Assembly (NCBI GenBank): GCA_001430745.1
Contig: KQ481946.1
Span: 384,887-448,886, forward strand
Length of the DNA stretch: 64,000 bases
Direction of reading: 5' to 3'
DNA from: Auxenochlorella pyrenoidosa
Lineage: Eukaryota > Chlorophyta > Trebouxiophyceae > Chlorellales > Chlorellaceae
A model generated the notes under the pieces. The model searched no databases and was not told the origin of the DNA. It saw only the letters and a list, made by a program, of their open reading frames with translations. Positions 55,674 through 64,000 of the stretch are shown here, piece after piece. The position numbers and the translations under genes were made by a program. Every line of letters starts with the position of its first letter. Positions within the stretch are counted from its first letter, which is position 1.

Positions 55674-57245
55674 ATGGCAGATGAGGACATGCCTGATCTC
55701 GACCTGCTGGCCGGCGTGCTGCCAGCAGAGGCGGCGCCCTCCGCCGCCGCCGCCGCCGGCCCTGCCGCCTCCGATGAAGCTCTGGACGAGGAGGATGAGC
55801 TTGAGCTAGCGCTGGAGGCAGAACTTGAAGCAGAGGGCGATGGCCAACACGGAGCAGTGCAGCAGGCAGCGCAGCCGCCGCCACCGGTGCAGCAGCAGCA
55901 GGCAGCATTGGCGGCGCCAGCGCCGGCGTTGGGGACGCTGCAGGATGCGGCGCGGGCTGGGGCGGCAGCAGCAGCGGTGCTGCAGCAGGAGGAGGAGGAG
56001 GCGCTTCCGCTCACAGCAGACGGCTTCATTGATCTGGACCGCCTCACGTCAAAGCAGCACCAGCGCTACAACACGTGGGTGGGCGGCGGGTGCCCTGCCG
56101 CATGCAGACATGTTATGCTGCACCGAGTGTCGAGCTTGGCATTCCTCATTGGAATCTTCCTCTCTCCCCCACTAACTGGCGGGCTGCCAACTTTAGAGAA
56201 AGAATTTTCCATGCACTTGCGGTGCGGCTGCTTGCCTCCTGTATGCTCAGCCCCGGCTTGCCGTTCATCCAACCCTCCCTGCAGGCTGGTGAACGACATT
56301 CTGAGCGAGCAGCAGCTTGATCGCTACTCGGCCTTCCGGCGGTCAAATCTGAGGAAGCCAATGCAGGTGCGGATACAGGGGGCAGGTGTGAGAGAGAACT
56401 GGTGCAGAGGCTGTGTTTTGCATAAACACCCCCGTACGGGAAGCTCTCGTGCCTCGCGACATACCGCATCTTCTGTGCCGGAGCCTTCAAGGTGCCCCGG
56501 CTGCCCCACGCCCCTGCGGCGCCCACGTCTTGTCTCTGCCTGCACAGCGCGCCCGTCTAGCATGCCCTTCCGGCCCCCCCCGCAGCTGCTCATGTCAAAG
56601 ACCCTGGGCGGCGCGCCCAACAATAAGGCCCTCATCGCGCTCAGCTCTGTCACAAAGAGCTTTGTGGACGACCTTGTGGCCACGGGTGCGCGGGGGTGGG
56701 CCTGGGGGGGCGCCCGTGCCAAGCTGGGTCGAGGGTGCTATGCACAGTGGAGCGTGGTGCAACCTGGCGCTTGGGTTGCCAGCTGGTGGCGGCGGCCCGG
56801 CATTGGCAGGCGGCCCGCCCGTGGAACTGCTGTGCTTGGGACGGCCTGCCCGGTTTGGTGCCGCCGTGTGGCAAGGCAGGGCTTTGGGTGGAGGCGAGGG
56901 TGGCGTGGCAGGAAGGGCTGAGGGAGGCGAGGCAGGGCATGTTACAGGGGCCCACAGGATCACAGGATTGAGGCTCATTTGGGACTCCTGGCTCGTCTGT
57001 TGGCCTGGCCACCCCCTCCCACGCCGTGTGCTTTCTCGCACTGCATGCTCCGGGCCAGATGTGGATGCCTGCCCGCCTCCCATCCCCAGCACCCCATCCT
57101 GGCCTCCCCTGCAGCCATGGCGGTGGCTGAGGAGCGAGGGGAAAGCACGCCGCTGCAGCCAGCGCACATACACGCGGCGTATCAGCGGCTGATTGAGCAG
57201 GACAAGGTGCCGGGCAAGGCGGCGCGGAGGCGAGCCTTCCTGTGA
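55674..57245 (+). CDS. TAF11: TFIID subunit TAF11
   Basis: Exons 55674-56074, 56285-56366, 56586-56685 and 57115-57245 join in phase to give 237 residues. After an acidic Ala/Glu/Gln-rich N-terminus comes a TAFII28-type histone fold: LVNDILSEQQLDRYSAFRRS, ALIALSSVTKSFVDDLVATA and TPLQPAHIHAAYQRLIEQDK. TAF11 pairs with TAF13 in TFIID and helps TBP engage promoters. The C-terminus ends shortly after the fold, as in relatives. The third intron (429 bp) is longer than its neighbours. Confidence 0.95.
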
Positions 57246-57855
57246 TCCCCCCTGCCGCACAGCTTGCCTCGCCCAGCCTCGCCCCGCATCTTGGACTGCA
57301 CAGCCTTGCACCTGTGTGACACGAAGCTGAAAGGATGATGGGATGGTGAAATGACAGTTCATGGTGGCCCAGGCACTATTAGCTGCAGCAGCGGCAGTTG
57401 AGCGGTTGGAGTGGGGGGTGTTGGGAGTGTGTCTAGCCCGCATCAGGCAGGTCAGCTGCCATCTTGATGTAGCCTGTTTGCACTTAAACATGGTTTTTGG
57501 AGGCAGTTTCAAGCTTCGGACAGCTGCCAGAAGGCCAGGGCTGTCCACATTTTCGTGCCCGGCACTCGGCACAGCACGCCGGCCGCGCACTGCCCTCACA
57601 CTTGGAGAGCCCCTCTGGCCTGCGTTCGCAAGTCCCCACACTTTCTACGTTGCAGTTGATCGCCTTTGCCACTCCCTCCGCGCCAGCAGCTTGCGCTTCC
57701 GTGCCGTCCGCAGTTCAAGCAGCCTTGCGCCTCTCCTGCGCGCCGCCCGCTCGCCTAAACCCTGCCTGGCCTGCTTTTAGATCTCAGTTCACGCGACCAG
57801 CCCTCCAGCAGCCCACCCGCAGCACAGAGCCAGCCGGCGAAGGCCGGTGCTCGCG
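57246..57855. promoter_or_regulatory. TAF11 3' region / ASF1 upstream region
   Basis: This 610-bp stretch lies between two same-strand genes. No other coding sequence is seen. Confidence 0.4.
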
Positions 57856-59393
57856 ATGACGGCGATTTCGGTCACCAGCGTGAACGTGCTGGACAATCCC
57901 TCCAAGGTCACCAACCCGCTGCAGTTCGAGATACAGTATGAGTGCATGTTCGACCTCGCCGACGGTGAGCGCCGCCGCCCGCCGCGCGACAGCGTTGCGA
58001 TTGAGCCCAACCGCCCGCCATGCCCTTCAGCCACCATGCCGTCTGCACACCCTGCGTTGGTGTGGCACCAGGCCCTACGCCTGGCCCTGCCGCAGCCCTG
58101 CGCCGCCCGCCGCCTTTGCCGCGGGATGTGCCGCGTCCACCCTGCACCCAGCAGCCCCATTCAAACGTGCCCGCGCTCCCCGCCCTCCCCCGCCAGACCT
58201 GGAGTGGAAGCTGACGTACGTGGGCAGCGCAGACAGCGAGAAGTACGACCAGGTGCTGGACACGGTGTTTGTGGGGCCCGTGGCGCCCGGCCAGTACCGC
58301 TTTGTCTTCCAGGTGCGCCAGCCAGGCGCACGTGCCGCGGGCGCTTAAGCACAGGGTCCGGAGGGGGCAGCGCTGCGCGGGCAGTGAAAGCACACGGCGC
58401 GTGGGGGTAGTGCAGAGCATTTGAGGCGGGGCCGCTGCGTTGCCACCTGTTCAGGGATGGCTCCGCCTCAACTGCCTCCGATCTGGCCAGACGGGCTGTC
58501 GGCAGTCGTTACGCCATGACCACCAGGCAGCACCAGCGACTGCATGCACGCTCCTTCTTCTAGCAGGCAGGCCCTCCCTGCAGTCGGAAGCCCCCTGGTG
58601 GGCCATGCAATGCAGCTCCCATGCATCGCGATGCGTTGCCGAGCCCTGCCCGCCGCCCTCCCCCCGCAGGCGGACCCCCCAGAGTTCAGCAAGATCCCCC
58701 CCGACGATGTGGTGGGCGTGACGGTCATCCTGCTCACCTGCAGCTACAAGAACCAGGTGGGGCGCGCAAAGGGGCGGGCTGGCTGATGAGATGAAAGGGG
58801 TGTGTGTTGGCCGAGGATGGGGGCACCGCCCCCCCCCCCACCCCCACCACCACCACCACCCACCACCACCACCACCACCACCACCTCCCCCACCCCGCCC
58901 TGCAGGAGTTCATCCGCGTGGGGTACTACGTGAACAACGAGTACCTGGAGGAGGAGCTGCGGGACAACCCGCCAGAGGTGCCGCTCATCGACAGGCAAGC
59001 GCTGGTGGCGGCTGGTGGCGGGTGGGGTACGTGGGGGTGCGTGCGCGGGGGAGGGCTCCCCGAGGAGCCTGCTCGCCAGGCCGGCGTGCTGCCCGACCGG
59101 GGGCGTGCCTGGTGGGTGGGTGTCCCTCGCCAGGCAGGCGGCCACCCGGCCTCCTTTGGCCCCATTCCCCTCCACCTGCATCCCACCCTCAACCCCGGCC
59201 CCGCACCCGCCCCCCCCCACCACCCCCACCACCCCCACCCCACCCCCCAACCCCCCACCCGCCCCGCAGGCTGCACCGCAACATCCTGGCCGACAAGCCG
59301 CGCGTCACCAAGTTCAACATCGACTGGGATGGCGGGTCGGCGGCGCAGCAGCAGGTGTCGGGTCTGGCCTCGGGCATGGAGGTGGACAGCTAG
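57856..59393 (+). CDS. ASF1: histone H3-H4 chaperone ASF1
   Basis: Exons 57856-57964, 58197-58312, 58670-58756, 58906-58994 and 59270-59393 join in phase to give 174 residues. ASF1 carries H3-H4 dimers for nucleosome assembly and disassembly in replication and transcription. The start MTAISVTSVNVLDNP, then NPLQFEIQYECMFDLADDLE, WKLTYVGSADSEKYDQVLD, VGPVAPGQYRFVFQADPP, ILLTCSYKNQEFIRVGYYVN and LHRNILADKPRVTKFNIDWD give the complete immunoglobulin-like core. The tail after the core is short (about 15 residues), as in plant ASF1. The last intron uses a GC donor. Confidence 0.98.
58840..58885. repeat. (ACC)n microsatellite in ASF1 intron 3
   Basis: A run of ACC triplets follows a C tract and ends about 20 bp before the splice acceptor at 58905. 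It takes the place of the polypyrimidine tract. Confidence 0.9.
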
Positions 59394-60120
59394 AGCTCGC
59401 GCCACGGCTGCGCGGCCCCGCCCGCAAAAGCACACCTCTCTCTTCTCTTTAGGTAGAGCCCGCCGACCCCCTGCCCCCCACCCCTGTGGCCCACAGCTCC
59501 ATTCCCTTGCCCCGCCACCTCGCCCGCCCCTCGTGCTCCACTGCTGTTCGCCCCCTCCCCGCCTGTACCCTTTCTCTTTCCCTCCACTCTCCGCCACCTC
59601 CCCTCCTCGAAGCATGCTCTCCCTAAAGCTGCCTGCCACCAGGTTTGGGCCGCACAGGCTCGCCCCTCGCCCTCCATGCAAAGAAGTTTTACAGAACAGG
59701 CATGCCAGCCTGGGCGGAAGGCTGTGGGAGGCGGCGCAAGGGCAGCAGAGCGCCCGGGATGGCGGTGTGAACCCCCGGGGGGGCCTCGGTTTGCTGGCCA
59801 TGCACTTCTGCTGGGTGGAAGGAGAAACATGTCGACACAACAGCCAGCCTTGTACCCCCCCCACCTACAAGCGCGCATAGGCAGGCACGCCTGCCCTCCA
59901 CCCATTCTCCTTGCTACTGGCTGGACTGAGGCGAACCCCAGCTTGGCAGCATGCACTGCCTTGGAGCCCGCCGCGCTCGCCAGCTCTCCTTTGCCCGTGT
60001 CAACCCCTGGGCGATGCCTGTGTGTGCCATGTGTGATGCTCCTTTGACATGTTGCAGGCGCGCAAAGAGGCCATCCCGTCAGCTGGCAGTCTGACTGGCA
60101 TGCTGCTGCGCCGCGGCTGC
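59394..60120. other. intergenic, convergent 3' ends
   Basis: This lies between ASF1 (+) and the RNF25-like gene (-). It is pyrimidine-rich just after ASF1. No gene is seen. Confidence 0.5.
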
Positions 60121-62194
60121 CTAGGAGGACCCATGCCCGCGCCCACGAGCAAAGCCGCCATCTGAGCAGCTGCCGCTGCCACGACCGCTGCTGCGCCCGC
60201 TGCCGCGGCCGCTGCCGCCATATGCCTGCCTGCCTCTGCCGCTGTCTGGGCCGGCGATGCCATCCCTGCGAGGCCTCTGGGGGTGATGCCGCTGCTGCCG
60301 CTGCTGCGTCTGCTGTGCCTGCTGCTGCTCCCGGTGCTGCTGCGGGCCTGGTGCCGCCCCCTGCTGGTCCTTCTGCAGCTGGCCATCCTGCGGGTGCGAG
60401 GCACCCGCTGCAGGCTTGGCCGCTGTCGCAGCGCCTCTACCGTTTGTCGTCAGCTGCCCGCCCTCCCCGCCTCTGCCATAGCCTCTGCCTCTGCCGCGCC
60501 CATGCCCGCCAAATCTGCCTGCAGGCCTGACGCTCCTGCCGCCGCCGTGCCTGCCGGTGCCCTGGGACCCTGGCGCGCCTGCTTGGCGCTGCTCCCGCAC
60601 TGTCTCTGTCGCTGCTGCTGCTGCTGCTTCCGGCGCCGCATCCGCCGCAGCGGTGGCTGCGGCGGCCGCCGCTGCCTGCAAGTCTAGGAGCGACACGGAG
60701 TGGGTGGCTTCCACCAGGCCGCCACAGGCGGCCTGCCGCTCTTTGACCGCCGCGTGCCGCTGCTGCATGGCCGCCAGGGCCTCGCGCTGCTGCGCCGACA
60801 GCGCCTGCACCGCCGCGCCGTCCTGCGGGTCTCCGTTGCCGCTCCACATGTCGGCGCTGGCGGCCTGCAGCGGGGCAGGGGATCAAGGTGCCAAGTACAT
60901 CAAGCACGCCCATTCTTTCCTTCTGGTTTATTATCAATTTTTTGAGGAGGAGGTGAGGGCGGTGGTGGCATGCAGGCCTGGAGGGTGCCTAGGGCACCAG
61001 CTTGCCATGCATGCTCCTGCAGGGCACAAATCAGCCTGCCACACAGAGCCTGAAGCAGCCAACCCTCAAATTTATGCTGCATGACGTCACACCCACTGCT
61101 CTGCACCGAGTGCGAGCCCACCTGCAGCTGGCGCCAGGCGAATGCCAGGCTCGACGGTGGCACCTCCGCGCGGCACGCAGGGCACGCAAGCACGTACGCC
61201 TGCCGCAGCTCCTTGGCTGTCGCTGGTGCGCCCTCTGCCGCGCCCGCTGCACCCTCGCAGCCCGCGCCCGGCGGTGTGCTGGCGCCGGCAGCGCCGCCGC
61301 TGCTCCTGGCTGGCGCCGCCTCCTGCCGGATGCCCTCTTGCTGCAGCTTCAGAGGGGCCATGGCCCTATACTCGCGGTGCAGCTGCGCCTCGCGCGCCGC
61401 CAGCTGCTGCTGCTGCCACTGCCACCAGGGCGCAAAGCAGGCGCTGCGTGGGGGACAGGCGGGCGGCGGGGTGGTCACAGGGCAGGCGGTACACCGGAAA
61501 TGAGGGCGCTGCATGCTTCCGGCATGCCGGCAGGTCAACAACAGAGGCAGGCGTGCCCGAGCAGCACGCACAGGGGGCACACAGGCAGGCAGGCGTGGGC
61601 GTATGGGCGCAGGCGCCCAGGCGTGCTGGCAGCCCAGCATGCAGGAGGGGGGGCGGCCCTGTCGACTCACAAGTGGAAGCAGTGGTAGCACTGCAGCCGC
61701 AGCAGCGCGTGCTGCTGCCCCTGCCCCGGCGCCGCGGGGTTGGCTGGGGGCGGCAGCGGCTCCAGGCAAAAGGCGCAGAGGCCCTCTGGCCGGTTGTGCT
61801 CAGTCAGCAGGTCCAGGGCAGTCTCCACAAGGTGCCCCAAGGAAAGCTCGCCAGCCAGCGCTGCCGCCTCTGCCGCCAGCGCCGCCTGCAGCTGCGCCAC
61901 GCGTGCGTCCCCCAGGCCCCGCGCATCAGCCAGCGCTGCTGCGGGGGCATCGCCTGGGTAGCTCGGCGGCACGCGCAGCTGCAGGCGCGCCGCAACGAAC
62001 TGCTGCTCAGGCGAACAGCCGCGCGGAGCCACGGGCACTGTCACCACTGCTGCCGCTGCCGCCGCCGCGCCTGTCTTGTCGCTTGAGCGGCTGCCATCGC
62101 CGCCAGCCTCAGATCCTACAGCAACCTCAACATCGTCGTAGGTGGCCCGCAAGGCCTCCAGCTCAAACTCCAGCTCCTCGGGCAGCCCAGTCAT
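60121..62194 (-). CDS. RNF25: RNF25-like RWD-RING E3 ubiquitin ligase with RGG-type tail
   Basis: Exons 62194-61671, 61443-61122 and 60864-60121 join in phase to give 529 residues. Residues 3-120 are an RWD domain (PEELEFELEALRATYDD and LQLRVPPSYPGDAP). The long form of a RING follows: CAFC, CYHCFHFACFAPWW, then about 80 inserted residues and CPACR. This layout (RWD, RING with long insertion) is that of RNF25/AO7, which in animals acts with RNF14 on stalled ribosomes. The last 250 residues hold Ala/Gln-rich text and then many RG/GRG repeats (GGHGRGRGRGYGRGG, GSGRGSGRSSGRGSG), a composition typical of RNA-binding tails. The RING metal ligands appear complete. Ribosome-linked function is an inference from the family. 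Confidence 0.85.
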
Positions 62195-63072
62195 GGAGGA
62201 CGCCCCGCCAGCGGTCTTGCTCTAACGAGAATCACAAACAGCAATGCACGCTGTGATGACGCACCAGGCTAGCGCGAATGCTACAGGTGCTGAATGTGCT
62301 GCCACTGCCGGGAGCGGCAGCACAGCGCAGTGCCCCTACTTTGTTGTGAACCCAGTGGAGAGCTGATCAGCCTCAGCATCAACTTGCCTTCCTTGCGCAA
62401 AAGCAAACCTTGTTACAAGGGTGCCCCACGTGGTTCTAGAAGGCAACAAACATCCCCAAAGCAGAAGGCTTGGCAAAGGCAGGTGGCGTGTCGATGGACG
62501 GCATGCAACAGTTCGAGCAAAGGATTTAGGCGTGTGGCACAAGTGCCAGCGCATGCATACATGCGCTAGTGCGGTGTGGAAAAGAAGTGCGCAAGGCAGG
62601 GGTTTCAGCGGCAAACGCATGGGAAAAAGCGTCCAGGAGGAATACACGGGGGCACAGGCTTGCACAGTCGACGGATCACTCACAGGCAGGGTGGAGAGAG
62701 GGTCGGGGCGCCAAAGAGGGAGCATGCATTGTGCGCAGGTGATATGGCAGGCTTGGAACACAGGTGAAAGACAGGTGGAAGCTTGGGCGGTTCAAAAAGA
62801 AAAGGGGGTGCAGCGCTGGCAGGCAGGCAGCAGAGGCATCCATCGCCTTAGCTCCTGCCCTGGCGCACAACGCGCGACTGCTACATGAATACTAAGGTGC
62901 CGTGCAGGGACGCGCGCCCTGGGCATGAAGTATCGAGGGACGCCCAGCGGGGGCGCTTCTGCAATGCCCGGCGGGGCTGTCCTCAGCTCGGCACCTCTCG
63001 TGGGCCCTCAGCTGCGTGGGGCGCTCACGCCAGAGAGTGGCATGAGCTCCCTAGCACAGGGCTTGGCCCCCA
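62195..63072. other. intergenic stretch
   Basis: This 878-bp stretch lies upstream of the RNF25-like gene and downstream of the kinase stop. It has a plus-strand open frame at 62421-62888 without protein-like features. No gene is supported. Confidence 0.4.
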
Positions 63073-63756
63073 CTACTGGGGCGGGGTGGCAAGACCCGGC
63101 ACTGACTGGGCGGCAGCCAAGGCCTTGGCAGCGGCAGCCGCCTCCCCAACGGCGCGGCAGGGCCCGGTGTGGTGCGCCGGCGGTGGCGGCGCCACGGTCG
63201 CCTCCTCCACATTCGCCAGCAGCCCGTCGATGCTGCCCACCAGCTCGGCGAAGCTGCAGTTGGAGGGGGGGGGGGGGGCACCCCGGGGGTGAGGTGACAA
63301 GCAGGAGGGCTGGCGCAGAGGCAGCAGTGCACCGGCAGAAGAGCAGCGGCAGGGCCGACGGGGAGCGGGCGAATCTGACTGGCCCATGGCAGGTATCACG
63401 CATGTGGGTGGCCCGGGGGCCGCGGGGGGCCAAGGCGCGGCGCACCTTGGGCGCTGGGTCTGGTCGGTGTTAAGGCACGACTGCATCAGCGCCTGCAGTT
63501 GGTCAGGAGGGGAAGGCGCAGGGCAGCAAGGGGGGCGGTGAGAGGCGCGCGCAGCCGGGATGTGCGCTGGCAGCGCGAGGTACACACGGCCAAAGAGCCA
63601 CATGCCTGGGCAGCACGATGCCAGGCAGCCAGGCAGGCGGCCGAGCTCACGTTGAAGCCGGCGGGCGCGCCGTCTGGCAGCCTGAGCGCGCCGCGCCCGC
63701 TGGTCACCAGGAACACGATGTGGGGCATGCGGTGGCCCACATACGCGCGCACGCCG
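63073..63756 (-). CDS. protein kinase, C-terminal part (gene continues past the window)
   Basis: Three 3' exons, 63756-63651, 63492-63446 and 63253-63073, join in phase. They encode GVRAYVGHRMPHIVFLVTSG, LRLPDGAPAGFN, ALMQSCLNTDQTQRPSFAEL and VGSIDGLLANVEEA, then an Ala-rich tail. This is the last third (subdomains X-XI) of a kinase catalytic domain of the tyrosine-kinase-like or Raf-like kind, with the conserved 'C..D...RPSF.EL'. The catalytic loop and activation segment lie upstream, beyond the right edge or unresolved in 63757-64000. Confidence 0.7.
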   Translation of the reverse strand, partial: RRARVCGPPHAPHRVPGDQRARRAQAARRRARRLQRELGRLPGCLASCCPGMWLFGRVYLALPAHIPAARASHRPPCCPAPSPPDQLQALMQSCLNTDQTQRPRCAAPWPPAAPGPPTCVIPAMGQSDSPAPRRPCRCSSAGALLPLRQPSCLSPHPRGAPPPPSNCSFAELVGSIDGLLANVEEATVAPPPPAHHTGPCRAVGEAAAAAKALAAAQSVPGLATPPQ

Positions 63757-64000
63757 CTGCAGACATGGGCAGGCGGGCGGGCAGGCGGCAGGGCAGGCCG
63801 TCAGCGGCGGCAAGCCAACGCGCCGGCGGGCGCTGCCGGCTGGGCGCCGGCGCCGGGCGCTTCACGCGCATGGGTAGCGCTGCTCAGGCTCGGTCCTGGC
63901 ACGCAACCAGGGCCCCCACGCCATCCCTCCCGGCCCCCATGCCAGCCCCCAACAGGCCGACCTCCCGACCTCACCAACACCATGCACGCACGCGCCCCCC

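Overview
The window is nuclear DNA of a GC-rich unicellular green alga, most likely a Chlorella-clade trebouxiophyte. The evidence is strong G+C bias, short introns with AG|GTGAG or AG|GC donors and CAG acceptors, Ala/Gln-rich low-complexity tracts inside otherwise conserved proteins, and a typically eukaryotic gene set. Genes are close together on both strands. No rRNA, tRNA, CRISPR array or autonomous transposon was recognised by eye. Two assembly gaps (6756-7036 and 41933-42523) interrupt two genes. Exon models were built by reading splice sites and checking that phases join, so most boundaries are inferences from one genome.

Layout. 1-2680: low-complexity sequence with no clean gene but a series of imperfect inverted repeats. 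3146-10952 (+): PIF1-family helicase with a long disordered insertion. 11319-12433 (-) and 12568-15483 (+): a divergent pair, a PAAT-like protein and an RS-rich SMAP-domain protein. 16270-17497 (-): orphan membrane protein A. 17498-20142: no supported gene. 20143-22178 (+): universal stress protein. 22491-26136 (-): MFS transporter. 26751-27530 (+): small secreted Cys-rich protein. 28321-30202 (-): ribosomal protein eL33/L35a. 30637-32979 (-): RNA polymerase subunit RPB5. 33510-39838: a tandem duplication of about 3.16 kb, each copy carrying an ankyrin-repeat gene (-). 40381-44159 (-) and 44359-46508 (+): a divergent pair, inositol polyphosphate kinase ITPK1 and a zinc-finger protein. 47038-48114 (-): orphan membrane protein B, a paralogue of A. 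48932-52899 (-): TCP11-like protein. 53388-55397 (-) and 55674-57245 (+): a divergent pair, an FHA-domain protein and TAF11. 57856-59393 (+): histone chaperone ASF1. 60121-62194 (-): RNF25-like RWD-RING E3 ligase. 63073-63756 (-): 3' end of a protein kinase gene that runs off the window.

Functional themes. Several genes are core gene-expression parts: RPB5 (all three nuclear RNA polymerases), TAF11 (TFIID), ASF1 (nucleosome assembly), an SMAP/RS protein (probable splicing), eL33 (ribosome) and RNF25 (known elsewhere for ubiquitination at stalled ribosomes). I see no operon-like pathway. The linkage is mostly shared divergent promoters.

Most worth a second look: the secreted protein with four C-x11-C units (26751-27530); the inverted-repeat cluster at 377-2674; the duplicated ankyrin genes with different lesions; the orphan membrane paralogues; the helicase insertion carrying a SUMO-interaction-like motif; and the high share of GC-AG introns.
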